From Fen-1273 sp963837815 (lineage in GTDB: Bacteria; Bacteroidota; Ignavibacteria; UBA10030; UBA6906), in assembly GCA_963837815.1 (NCBI GenBank), contig CAWIOS010000013.1, positions 124,001 through 188,000 on the forward strand: 64,000 nucleotides of DNA, in the 5' to 3' direction. A program made the translations under genes and the position numbers. The notes under the pieces are model-generated. The model saw only the letters and a program-made list of their open reading frames with translations. It had not been told where the DNA came from and did not search any database. Below are positions 27,080 through 35,955 of this stretch, piece by piece; positions within the stretch are counted from its first letter, which is position 1; every line of letters starts with the position of its first letter.

Positions 27080-27544
27080 ATGAGTAAAGTGCCTGATTCA
27101 GTTGCGGCATTTCTGGCCGGCAAGCGCATTGCGGTCGCTGGAGTATCGAGAGACTCCGGCCAGGTGGCTAACGCGATCTTCCGAAAGCTACAAAAGTCCG
27201 GCTATGAAGTCACACCCGTAAACCCTCACGCTTCCGAACTTGAGGGGGTTCAGTGCTACCCCGACCTTGCGACAATCCCTGTGCAGATCGATGGCCTCAT
27301 GATTGCCACGCATCCTGACGTTGCATTAGAACTGGTTCGACAATGCGCCAAACGCGGGGTCCGGCAAGTCTGGTTTCATCGATCCTTCGGCAAGGGAAGT
27401 GTGTCAGACGAAGCGGTTCGTGAAGCCAAAGCGCTCGGAGTCCATTGCCTGGTAGGAGGCTGCCCACTCATGTATTGTGAGCCCGTAGACCCTTTCCACC
27501 GCCTTATGTGTGGCTGGCTGCGATGGCGCCGCCGGGTTCCATAG
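27080..27544 (+). CDS. CoA-binding-domain protein (YccU-like)
   Basis: 154 residues, GGAGG before the ATG. A single Rossmann-like CoA-binding domain: FLAGKRIAVAGVSRDSGQVA, YEVTPVNPHA, DGLMIATHPDVALELVRQCA, and a terminal GGCPLMYCEPVDPFH, typical of the YccU/COG1832 group. Members bind CoA or a related nucleotide and have no assigned reaction. Cytosolic. Transcribed from the promoter at 26958. Confidence 0.88.
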   Translation: MSKVPDSVAAFLAGKRIAVAGVSRDSGQVANAIFRKLQKSGYEVTPVNPHASELEGVQCYPDLATIPVQIDGLMIATHPDVALELVRQCAKRGVRQVWFHRSFGKGSVSDEAVREAKALGVHCLVGGCPLMYCEPVDPFHRLMCGWLRWRRRVP

Positions 27545-27610
27545 CGGGCAACCACCATCGATAAACTCATGTAGACGGGTGGCAATCTGCGATCCCGACC
27601 AGGCCGACCG

Positions 27611-27760
27611 GTGACGTCCGTGATATTGGCAGTCTTCGATACCCTCGGCCAGGCTGTTGCAGCGCTGGTCAACGAGATACAAGACGCAGGATACCACGAC
27701 GTGCGCTTCGATGGGAGCGGTCTTGCGAGTGGGGTGTACTTTTGCAGATCCGCGTCCTCA
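27611..27760 (+). pseudogene. orphan T9SS sorting-domain fragment
   Basis: In-frame VILAVFDTLGQAVAALVNEI, GYHDVRFDGSGLASGVYFCR: the second half of a type IX secretion C-terminal domain. It lacks the QNYPNPFNPS part, a protein body, a signal peptide and the terminal KLLLxK. It is what is left of a deleted secreted-protein gene. Confidence 0.65.
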
Positions 27761-27814
27761 ACCCCTCCCGGGACAATGGACGGGGGAGGGGATTTAAGCA
27801 CATAGGAGATCCCC

Positions 27815-28408
27815 ATGTCTGTCCCAACCCAAACCCGGGATATGCGGCACTTCAATGAGTGGGCGGCCACCTACGAGCGCTCGAGTATCCAGAGGTACTT
27901 CGACCGCGTTCACGAAGCGATGCTCGACCTCCTTCCCGCAACCTTTTCTCCCCGGCACATCCTCGATGTTGGCTGCGGCACCGGACGACTCATCCGCCGA
28001 GCCCAGGCCCGATGGCCCGGGGTCAATGGGAGCGGCGTGGACGCCGCCGAGGGAATGGTGACTCGGGCTCGGGAACTCACCCCCGGAGCCACCTTCCATA
28101 TCGCCTCCGCCGAAGCGTTGCCCTTCCCGGCTGCCTCGGTTGACCTGGTGGTCAGCTCGGTTTCGCTCCACCATTGGATGGATCCTCGGAAGGGCCTGGA
28201 GGAGGCCGTCCGGGTCCTCGAGCCGGGGGGGTGGATCTGCTTGGCGGACATTGCCGTTCCTGAATGGCTCGCATGGCTTCCCGGTTCCAGGGCTCAAAGC
28301 CGTGAGGGCCTGCGCCGGCTTCTGACGACCGCCGGAATCCCGCGTCTCAAACAGCGATCGATGCTCGCGTATGTCATAGTGATTTTCGGAGGCAAAAAGG
28401 AGAGCTGA
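27815..28408 (+). CDS. class I SAM-dependent methyltransferase
   Basis: 197 residues. Motif I ILDVGCGTGRLIRRA (~49-63), acidic loop GVDAAEGMVTRAREL, motif II EALPFPAASVDLVVSSVSLH, and motif III VLEPGGWICLADI place it in the Methyltransf_11 group (UbiE/small-molecule type). The C-terminal end is short and the substrate cannot be told. GGAGA lies 8 bases before the ATG. Cytosolic, and codon use is GC-rich like its neighbours. Confidence 0.88.
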   Translation: MSVPTQTRDMRHFNEWAATYERSSIQRYFDRVHEAMLDLLPATFSPRHILDVGCGTGRLIRRAQARWPGVNGSGVDAAEGMVTRARELTPGATFHIASAEALPFPAASVDLVVSSVSLHHWMDPRKGLEEAVRVLEPGGWICLADIAVPEWLAWLPGSRAQSREGLRRLLTTAGIPRLKQRSMLAYVIVIFGGKKES

Positions 28409-28474
28409 CGCTGCCGTCCGGCAACCGAGACAGATAATACCATGGAGTTTCCGAATGTCCCGGTGGAGGAACAG

Positions 28475-28501
28475 GAGCCCCGGCAGGTGATGCCGGGGCT
28501 C
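28475..28501. terminator. strong hairpin between convergent genes
   Basis: GAGCCCCGGCA pairs perfectly with TGCCGGGGCTC around a five-base loop. There is no T run on either side. It stands between the convergent methyltransferase and DUF362 genes, so it probably stops or stabilises both transcripts. Confidence 0.55.
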
Positions 28502-28554
28502 GCTTGCAGCAGTCTGTACGAGGCAGGAACAGCCTTCTCAGGTGACCTGTGGCG

Positions 28555-29985
28555 CTATTTCTGGTACACCATTTTTGTCGTTTTGGAAAAATCCCCGGCT
28601 TGCATTCGGCAGATATAAACGCCGCTTGCCAGGCCAGTAGCGTCCCAATTCAAATCATGCTCGCCCGCAGGGACGACACCCTCGACAAGAGTCTCAATCT
28701 GTTGCCCGGTTATCGCAAAGACTCTGATGCTCACATGTTCCGCCGTCGGTAAGTAGAATATGATTCTTGTCGATGGGTTAAACGGGTTAGGAAAGTTCGG
28801 ATACAACTGGAATCCACTTGGCTGCTTTATTGTGTTATCAGGTCGGACGGATGTGATCAATCCCGCCCCGTCGCCGAGAATCTCAATTTCGTTGAGTTGA
28901 TTCGTTCCGACGCCACTCTTATTGAGCAGATAGAGATAGTTATCGCATGTCCCTCCGCCAGGCAATGGAAGAGAGGTGGCTTCGCAATTGAGGCCCATGA
29001 GGTAGGCTCCTATGCTGTCGGTTGCCACAGGATCTTTTCCTGCAAACAAAACATGACTTTCATACAGCTGAAAAGTCGGGATCCACACGCCTTCTCCGCC
29101 CTTTGAGTTTTTGATGCCATCGACAACCGCAAGGTTGACCGGGCGGGCGGCATTCAAATCACAAATGGACTCGGGAAGGTACGAAGCCGATGAACCGCCT
29201 GTCGGGTTATGAAGTTCCTGTCTGCGACTCGTATTGGTTGGTATCGTGTAAAGCGACTTGGGAACAGTGCCGACCTGATTTTTTAGCGAGCACGTAAGAC
29301 CGGCCTCGGCGTGTTGCTTCAGTTTTGGAATCGAGACATAGACATCAACATCAGACAGAATCTGATTCATCGAGAATGATTGGAAATTGAAAGGTGTCCC
29401 TCCAACATTTGTAGTGGCGAACGCCGCATACGGAGACGGAGTATTCAGATCCACCAGTGTGGCGCCCAGTGCTTTCTGGACATCAACATATCCGAAGTTG
29501 TTGAATGACGCTGCATCCCATAGAGCGTCAACGATATAGATGTCGCTTCCGTTCACACCGGCGTCGATGAGTAATTCACCGACCGCCTGGAGAACCGTCG
29601 GGTGGGTCCACATGGCTTCAGTGATAGGCACCCCGTTCAGCAACGGACTTGCAGCATTGGCAGAACCACCGGTCAGGTTTATTTTGATTGCGACTTTGTT
29701 CCCCTTCTTCACTATATCGGCAACCCCCCCGAGGGTATCGAAAAGGTATTGTACTTTGTCTTTCACGGACGCCGGATCATAGCTGTCGGCCGGTGTGTTG
29801 AGGGTCTGTGTGATGGCAACCTGGGCAAGGTATGACGACGCAGCCTTGTGTCTGTATGCGTAAACCCCGGAGGGCTTTAGATATGGGAGACCAACCAAAC
29901 CGGCAGTTGTTGCAGCCAGCGTCTTCAGGAATCTTCGTCTCGAAGAATTGGCGTTCGCAATAGTGTTCGCTCGCATGCTGTTCAT
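28555..29985 (-). CDS. DUF362 protein with Tat signal and T9SS sorting domain
   Basis: 476 residues. Residues ~14-40 are a twin-arginine signal (SSRRRFLKTLAATTAGLVGL). The body is DUF362 (VAIKINLTGGSANAA, THPTVLQAVGELLIDAGVNG, YVSIPKLKQHAEAGLTCSLK, VLFAGKDPVATDSIGAYLMG), a family linked to Fe-S or redox proteins whose function is unknown. The last ~80 residues are a type IX sorting domain (LYPNFPNPFNPST...). It would fold in the cytoplasm, cross by Tat, then leave through T9SS, an uncommon route. No [4Fe-4S] cluster motif is visible. Confidence 0.85.
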   Translation of the reverse strand: MNSMRANTIANANSSRRRFLKTLAATTAGLVGLPYLKPSGVYAYRHKAASSYLAQVAITQTLNTPADSYDPASVKDKVQYLFDTLGGVADIVKKGNKVAIKINLTGGSANAASPLLNGVPITEAMWTHPTVLQAVGELLIDAGVNGSDIYIVDALWDAASFNNFGYVDVQKALGATLVDLNTPSPYAAFATTNVGGTPFNFQSFSMNQILSDVDVYVSIPKLKQHAEAGLTCSLKNQVGTVPKSLYTIPTNTSRRQELHNPTGGSSASYLPESICDLNAARPVNLAVVDGIKNSKGGEGVWIPTFQLYESHVLFAGKDPVATDSIGAYLMGLNCEATSLPLPGGGTCDNYLYLLNKSGVGTNQLNEIEILGDGAGLITSVRPDNTIKQPSGFQLYPNFPNPFNPSTRIIFYLPTAEHVSIRVFAITGQQIETLVEGVVPAGEHDLNWDATGLASGVYICRMQAGDFSKTTKMVYQK

Positions 29986-30550
29986 ACAGTCTCCGTTTCA
30001 CATCATCGTTGTCGGCAAATGACCTGAGAACGATCCGAGTTGCGCGGGTCATCCGTTGCATTAGACAGTAGCCCTCGCCAAGAATGAAGAAGCGGCAAGG
30101 AAATATGCTTGATGCGGAAAATCATGTGACTACTGACCATTCTGAACCTTCCTTCATTCCTATAAGATAGCAATATCAAGCGAATTGACAACGTGCCCGA
30201 TCTCTTAATTGGTCAGCATCCGGCTACAGACCGGTACAATTGACGCGGGCCGCGGTGGCATGAACTTCATGATCAGGATTGACCAGTCTGCAGGATCGAT
30301 CCGACCCGGGAATATGGGAGACCCTTTCATGGACTGCTCCCATTTTCTGTACCACGTTTGGTGTGTTTTTTTCAAGCTTCAGGGATCTCGGTGACAGAAG
30401 TCCGGCATTTGTCTTTTTGATCAGGGATCACAGAGGTTTAGGATAGCAGCGCGGCACTCCTGATTGAATTATTGGATATCAACCATTATGTTGACTCAAT
30501 GTTCGCCCGTCGCGCGCGGTCTCCTCTCTCACTATCTCACGGAAGCTCAT
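29986..30550. other. divergent intergenic region
   Basis: 565 bases between the DUF362 gene and the M1 peptidase gene, presumably holding both promoters. Apart from the weak terminator-like hairpin at 30314, I see no gene or repeat. Confidence 0.4.
30314..30346 (+). terminator. weak terminator-like hairpin
   Basis: ATGGGAG (30314-30320) pairs with CTCCCAT (30337-30343), then four T. The loop is 16 bases. It lies upstream of the M1 peptidase start with no gene ending before it on this strand. Confidence 0.3.
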
Positions 30551-32458
30551 ATGAAAGCCTTCACGTTCCCCCTTGTTCTGGCGATCTGTCTTGTGACTGC
30601 CCAGCTCCAGGCACAGAACTTCAAATCATATGTTCCGGTCAACATACGCAAGGCCTATGAGAAAGGGACACGCTCTTGGGACGGAAAGCCCGGGCAGAAG
30701 TACTGGCAGAACCGATCGGAATACGCCATCCGGGCGGAGCTCCTTCCCGCAAAGAGGCTCGTGCGGGGCAGCGAAGACATTACCTACTACAATAGCAGTC
30801 CCGACACCTTGCGCGAGTTGTACGTTCGTCTTTACGCGGATATCTACCGGAAGGGGAACCCGCGAGATGCCCAGATCGACCCTGCGGATGTGACGGACGG
30901 TGTCGATCTCGTCAACCTCACCATCGGGGGCAGAGAAATTGATCTTGACGGAGAACTGTCCCCGACGATCCGTACGGGGACAAACCAGATAATCAAACTG
31001 GTTGAGCCCCTGGCGCCGGGACGGGTGCTGCATATTTCTGCCAGGTGGCGTGAGATACTTCCGCACATCTCGACGATCCGCACGGGCGCATACACCGATT
31101 CCTCTTTCTTCGTCGGTTACTGGTACCCTCAGGTGGCTGTCTATGACGACATTGACGGATGGGACCGGTTCAACTACACCGGGACCCAGGAATTCTACAA
31201 CGATTTCAATTCGTTCGACGTCCAGATTACAGTGCCCGACAATTATATGGTCTGGGCGACGGGCGTGCTCCTCAATCCAGAGGAAGCGCTTCCCGGAAAG
31301 ATTCTTGAGAGATACCACACTGCACTATCGTCGGACACGGTGGTCCATGTCGTCACGGCTGCAGATTATTATGCTCTTCGCCCCATGAAATCGACGGGGA
31401 CCACGATCTGGAAGTACCGGGCCGAGCATGTTCCCGATTTCGCATTTGCTTCCTGCAAACATTATCTCTGGGATGCCGTGAGCATTGTGGTCGATCCGGC
31501 GTCGGAGAGACGGACGCTCGTCGGGGCCATTTATCCCGAGGATTCACCCGACTTCCGGCAAGTAGCGCAAATCGCGCGTGAGATTCTCCGGCTGTATTCC
31601 ACCAGGGTACCTGGAGTGCCCTTTCCGTATCCGGGGCTTACCGCCTTCAACAGCGCTCGCTCCGGCGGGATGGAGTTTCCGATGATGGTCAACGACGGTT
31701 CATCCACCAGAAGATCCCGTACGGTCAGTCTGACGGCGCACGAGACCGCGCATACGTACTTTCCGTTTTACATGGGGGTGAATGAGAGAAAATACGCCTG
31801 GATGGACGAAGGATGGGCTGTCGAACTGACCTACGATATTGATGCGGCGCTCTGTCCGGACTCGGTGGCGACTTCTCCCGGAATTACGGCCGCACGATAT
31901 TCCGAAACCGCGGGGAGTGAATTTGACATGCCGCTGCTGGTGCCTTCCGTCGAGCTCACCGGTTCCGCTTATCGCAGAGCCTCCTACGACAGGCCGGCCG
32001 TCGCGTATGCCTTGCTGCGCGAGTATCTGGGAGAGGAGGTGTTCGGCAAAGCTCTCCGGCAGTATATGGAGCGATGGAATGGCAGGCATCCTCTGCCGTA
32101 CGATTTCTTCTTCACGTTCAATGAAGTGGCCGGAGAGGATCTCGGGTGGTTCTGGAGACCGTGGTTCCGTGATTTCGGTTTCCCGGATCTCTCTCTCAAG
32201 GACGTTCACACTGCGGGTGATAGCACGCTCATTGTTGTAGAGAAAACCGGCACGATGCCGCTCCCGATCGCGCTCACCGTCACGTATGCGAACGGAACAA
32301 AGGAGACACTCAGGCGTTCGATGGGTGTGTGGAAAAGCGGCGAGCCAACGGTGAAGTTCCGGATCCGGGGAAAAGCGGTGAAGGTCGATCTGGGAGGTGA
32401 GGATATCCCGGATGTGAATAAAGAAAACAATACCTGGCCCGATTCAGGCCGGCGTTGA
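30551..32458 (+). CDS. secreted M1-family metallopeptidase
   Basis: 635 residues from MKAFTFPLVLAICLV (signal peptide, cleavage near LQAQ). The start was chosen because it gives a normal export signal; the longer frame does not. The zinc site is intact: His397-Glu398-x-x-His401 in TAHETAHTYF and Glu420 in WMDEGW, spaced exactly as in M1 aminopeptidases. The substrate motif G-x-M-E-N reads GGMEFP. It should trim peptides in the periplasm or at the surface. It lacks the C-terminal ERAP-like domain and any T9SS tail. Confidence 0.88.
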   Translation: MKAFTFPLVLAICLVTAQLQAQNFKSYVPVNIRKAYEKGTRSWDGKPGQKYWQNRSEYAIRAELLPAKRLVRGSEDITYYNSSPDTLRELYVRLYADIYRKGNPRDAQIDPADVTDGVDLVNLTIGGREIDLDGELSPTIRTGTNQIIKLVEPLAPGRVLHISARWREILPHISTIRTGAYTDSSFFVGYWYPQVAVYDDIDGWDRFNYTGTQEFYNDFNSFDVQITVPDNYMVWATGVLLNPEEALPGKILERYHTALSSDTVVHVVTAADYYALRPMKSTGTTIWKYRAEHVPDFAFASCKHYLWDAVSIVVDPASERRTLVGAIYPEDSPDFRQVAQIAREILRLYSTRVPGVPFPYPGLTAFNSARSGGMEFPMMVNDGSSTRRSRTVSLTAHETAHTYFPFYMGVNERKYAWMDEGWAVELTYDIDAALCPDSVATSPGITAARYSETAGSEFDMPLLVPSVELTGSAYRRASYDRPAVAYALLREYLGEEVFGKALRQYMERWNGRHPLPYDFFFTFNEVAGEDLGWFWRPWFRDFGFPDLSLKDVHTAGDSTLIVVEKTGTMPLPIALTVTYANGTKETLRRSMGVWKSGEPTVKFRIRGKAVKVDLGGEDIPDVNKENNTWPDSGRR

Positions 32459-32503
32459 GGGTGGATCTCGGGTCTGCGGCTTTGCTGGCAATACTATGGC
32501 GGA

Positions 32504-32644
32504 TCAGGATCGCATTCCTCCCCGCTCTCTGCAATGCCGGGCAAGTTCATCCTGAAGCTTGTGCTGCGCATTCAAGAACAGGATGTAGGCAATGAAGACG
32601 ATACAGGTGAGCGAGAGGAACCCGATGCCGACTGCGGGTGCCAT
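32504..32644 (-). CDS. 46-residue single-pass membrane protein (CcmD-like)
   Basis: ATG preceded by AGAGG. The peptide MAPAVGIGFLSLTCIVFIAY, ILFLNAQHKLQDELARHCRE ends soon after. One membrane helix is followed by a charged QDELAR tail. It is a clear paralogue of the protein at 45627 (GxGFLxLTxIxFxAYIxFL, then QxKLQDELAR). The topology is that of CcmD (helix plus a short coiled tail), but no cytochrome c maturation genes are near. Convergent with the M1 peptidase gene. Confidence 0.6.
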   Translation of the reverse strand: MAPAVGIGFLSLTCIVFIAYILFLNAQHKLQDELARHCRERGGMRS

Positions 32645-33687
32645 TGCGACCTCTCTGTTGATTTTACGAAGGCATTTTCCCTGGTGGAGTCTTTCCGAAT
32701 CAGCGCCTGGACCACGATAGGAGCGCGAAACTGAGCCGGTCAGCAGTCGTCATCTGAACGTGGGTTGTCACAACAGAGACTTGTGAATGACTGCCCTTCT
32801 GTCCTGCATCGTAGCTCCACCCGTGGCATCCCACACTGCATCCTCGGATTCCAGACTGTGATATACAACAAAGAAGGTGCCAGGGATCACAGGACGAGGG
32901 AACCCGTTTTTCATATCTGCTTTGTGAAGTGTGGACAGACAGCCGCAGGTGGTAGAGTAGTATCTACTGCTTTTCAGTGGAATTTACACGGGACCTTAGT
33001 TGAACTCCTCGGTGCTATTGAGCCATGGGTTCTTCTTCCAACCCCTTGATATTCGAGGCGTTTCGACATCAAAGTCAACCACCCGCTCCTGATCGACGAT
33101 CTGCAGAAAGTCCCCCATGATCACGCATCAGAATCAGTGCTTTAATCATGCGGGCATGCACCATTCAAATGTTGACCTGAAATCATTGCATGTCGGTATG
33201 CAGACCATGAAGCACTGGAAGCCCTGGAAGCGCTGCGACGGCCGTCCCCATTGGGACTTCATTTTGCTCAATGCGCCCAGAAAGATGCTGGAAGAAAGCA
33301 AGGATGAACTGCCGGCTCTGCTCCGGATCTTATGCGATGCTCATTTGCATCTTCGCAGACACTGCCTCCTTATGTTTGCTTCAATCAGCAGCTGCAGAGC
33401 TCGATTCATTACATGCCATGCTCGGAGGATTTGAAAGATCGCCGCCTGCTATCCAGCCATAGGTGCTGACTTCTACCGGGATGCTGTAACGTGATCCACG
33501 AGGGGCATGGGCAAGTCCGTCACTATCGATGGGCCTTTGTATCGGACATATCAGCGCCACCGCAGTTCACTGCGTTCATCGGAACAATGGAGACCCTGGC
33601 TTCTCTGATTTACCAAGAGCACGCGCCGTGGAGAGGCCTTACATACCGGTTCGTCCTTGATCGGACGACTGGGCCTCCGCGGAGCAC
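32645..33687. other. 1-kb stretch without recognised gene
   Basis: Several frames are open for 60-105 codons on the plus strand (e.g. 33117-33434), none with a ribosome site or family resemblance. Fragments such as HEALEALEALRRP near 33210 look coding, so decayed genes are likely. Confidence 0.35.
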
Positions 33688-33720
33688 AAATCCCCTTGAG
33701 AAATCAAGGGGATTTGTTTT
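33688..33720 (+). terminator. strong rho-independent terminator
   Basis: AAATCCCCTTGA pairs perfectly with TCAAGGGGATTT around GAAA, followed by GTTTT. Twelve base pairs with a stable tetraloop. On the minus strand it also lies 62 bases beyond the stop of the gene at 33782, where its A-rich flank could serve both directions. Confidence 0.75.
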
Positions 33721-33781
33721 GCACGCCCAGCCGGTGTGCCGGCAGCTCTGTCCCTGATGGCTCGAATGACCGCTGCCCGGC

Positions 33782-34033
33782 TCAATGCATCCTTCGCACC
33801 TTTTCAGGATCATATTCCGTAAGGAGAACTACGTTTGCCTCTCCGCGAAGAAACGTCGGCACGCTCATAATCGCCTGGGCCTTGTTTTCCGCCTCAATGA
33901 TGGCCCAGCCGGTGTGCACATTGTCCTTGCACCCCCACTGGAAATGGGTGAGATACCCGATCGCAAGCGTTTCCTGGAGAGCCTTGATGCACTCCGCTCC
34001 CGTGTGGTTTGAAATGACGATGTATTTGGGCAT
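33782..34033 (-). CDS. small conserved alpha/beta protein
   Basis: 83 residues, AGGAG before the ATG. Alternating strands and helices (KYIVISNHTGAECIKALQET, GWAIIEAENKAQAIMSVPTF, VVLLTEYDPEKV) suggest a ferredoxin-like dimeric barrel as in muconolactone-isomerase/YCII-type proteins. No catalytic motif recognised. It begins 38 bases after the regulator-oxidoreductase gene on the same strand, so it is probably the second gene of that operon and may work with it. Confidence 0.6.
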   Translation of the reverse strand: MPKYIVISNHTGAECIKALQETLAIGYLTHFQWGCKDNVHTGWAIIEAENKAQAIMSVPTFLRGEANVVLLTEYDPEKVRRMH

Positions 34034-34071
34034 CTGTGCAGCTCCTTTCGGCAGGTGCTCTGGTCAACTTC

Positions 34072-35733
34072 TCACACAGTGTCAAGATACTTGTGGATCG
34101 AATAGATGGCGGCAGAACCTTCCCCGACGGCGGCAGCGACGCGCCTGTTCGCCCCCGCCCGAACGTCCCCGGCCGCAAATATCCCCGGCACGTTGGTTTC
34201 AAATATGAACGGATCTCGATCGAGAGGCCAATCCCGCGGTTTGCCGTTTTTCCGGGGAAGATCGGGGCCCGTAAGTATGAAGCCCTTCTCATTGAGATCA
34301 AGCAGTCCGGCAACTAACCCGCTCCGTGGTGCAGTTCCGATGCAAATGAACATTGCCGCCGATTCGAGTGTGCGTTCTTCCGCAGTATCGATATTCCGGA
34401 GCACAATCTGCTCGAGTCGCTCGACGCCTCTGACCCCGGCAACCTCGATCCGGGGAATGACGTCGATATTCCCGGTCACATTGATCCGTTCGACAAGATA
34501 GTGCGACATTCCCGGGCTGAGGGCCGCAGCGCGGGCGAGAATCGTTACCCGGCGAGCGTACCGTGAGAAGAAAAGAGCCGCCTGTCCGGCCGAATTTGCC
34601 GCCCCGACAATGCAGATATCATGATCTCGATATGTTACCGCCTCGCTCAGCGCGATCCCGTAGTACACCCCTGATCCCAGGAGCGGCTCGATTCCCGGCA
34701 CCTCAAGCCTCCGGACCGACATCCCCGTCGTGAGGATGACAGCATATGCCGATATTTCGGTCCCGTCTGAAAGCTGCACAATCCGGTAGGGATCTTCGCG
34801 CCTGATCGCGAGGGCCTCCTGCGCGGTGAGAATCTCCGCGCCGAATCGCCTGGCCTGTGCGCTGGCCCGCTGCGCAAGATCAGCTCCGGTTATTCCATTC
34901 GGGAAACCGAGGTAGTTCTCAATCCTCGAGCTCGTCCCCATTTGACCCCCGGGGGCACTCTGTTCGATCAGCACGACCTTCATCCCTTCCGTGGCTGCGT
35001 AGACAGAGTTTGCCAGACCGGCAGGGCCCCCGCCGATGACGGCGAGATCATAGAAGCGTCGCTTCGCCTGCGTGCGAAGCCCGGCTCTTTCGGCAAGTTC
35101 GTGAGTCGAGGGGGCGCTCAGGTATGTGCCGTCGGGGAACATTACCACCGGCAGCTTTGCAAGCCCGCCGGGGTAAGCAGAGACCAGGTTCCGCATCCCG
35201 GCATCCTTATCGATGTCGATCCACTGATACGGGACCTGATTGCGCGACAGAAAATCCCGGATCTCGTAGCTTTGCGGCGAGAAACGGGCTCCGGCAATGC
35301 GAATGCCGTCGAACGGAAGGTGGGCCCGCATCTTCCATTCGGACAGGAGATCATCAAGCACGGGATAAAGCTTCAGCTCGGGGGGATCCCACGGCTTCAT
35401 GAGGTAGTGATCGAGTCCGATCTCGTTTATGCTTGCGATTGCCGCTTCGGTGTCGGCATACGCCGTCAGCAGGACTTTGCGTGATTCAGGGTGGAGTCCC
35501 ATCACAATGGAGAGAAACTTCGTGCCTGTCATCTCCGGCATCCGCTGGTCCACGAGGAAAAGCGCGACGGGGGTTCCCCGCTGCTGTAGCTGGCGGGCGG
35601 CGTCAAGTGCCTCCCCCGCGGAGCCTGCCTTCAGCACCCTGTAATCGTTCCTGTAGTGCTGTCGCAAATCGCGCTCGATTGCGCTGAGCACTTGCGGATC
35701 GTCGTCCACGCTCATGATGACCGGTTTTGGCAC
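34072..35733 (-). CDS. response regulator fused to thioredoxin-reductase-like FAD oxidoreductase
   Basis: 553 residues. The start is taken at GTG (VPKPVIMSVDDD) because AGAGGGG stands upstream and the receiver begins there; a longer ATG frame exists. Residues 1-125 are a receiver with Asp62 (LFLVDQRMPEMTG) and Lys in YLMKPW. A short thioredoxin-fold-like linker follows (~145-230, PYQWIDIDKDAGMR). Then FAD/NAD domains (YDLAVIGGGPAGLANSVYAA, GTSSRIENYLGFP, NVPGIFAAGDVRAG). The redox CxxC of thioredoxin reductase is absent: the position reads YYGIALSE. It is therefore not a classical TrxR. Partner kinase divergent at 35956. Confidence 0.88.
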   Translation of the reverse strand: MPKPVIMSVDDDPQVLSAIERDLRQHYRNDYRVLKAGSAGEALDAARQLQQRGTPVALFLVDQRMPEMTGTKFLSIVMGLHPESRKVLLTAYADTEAAIASINEIGLDHYLMKPWDPPELKLYPVLDDLLSEWKMRAHLPFDGIRIAGARFSPQSYEIRDFLSRNQVPYQWIDIDKDAGMRNLVSAYPGGLAKLPVVMFPDGTYLSAPSTHELAERAGLRTQAKRRFYDLAVIGGGPAGLANSVYAATEGMKVVLIEQSAPGGQMGTSSRIENYLGFPNGITGADLAQRASAQARRFGAEILTAQEALAIRREDPYRIVQLSDGTEISAYAVILTTGMSVRRLEVPGIEPLLGSGVYYGIALSEAVTYRDHDICIVGAANSAGQAALFFSRYARRVTILARAAALSPGMSHYLVERINVTGNIDVIPRIEVAGVRGVERLEQIVLRNIDTAEERTLESAAMFICIGTAPRSGLVAGLLDLNEKGFILTGPDLPRKNGKPRDWPLDRDPFIFETNVPGIFAAGDVRAGANRRVAAAVGEGSAAIYSIHKYLDTV

Positions 35734-35955
35734 CCCGAAACCCCTCTTCTCTGGAAGTAAACCCGCGTCAGCATTCAGACATTTGCCAACCATAGCCATT
35801 TTCCGAATAATTCGCAAGGAGTAAAGGCAAGCGTAGACAGGCTGATCACTGATTGACTTTCAGGAGTTCCCTCACTACACTGTCCCGACCTGAAGATTGA
35901 ACGGGCAGCCGGTGACAACGCCTCGGAAATCGCCGCACCGGCGTTGACCAACCAG

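Noticed and set aside
30551..32458. Possible T9SS cargo
   Set aside because: The M1 peptidase ends without the PNPFNP signature or a terminal KLLxK, so it was not counted as T9SS cargo.
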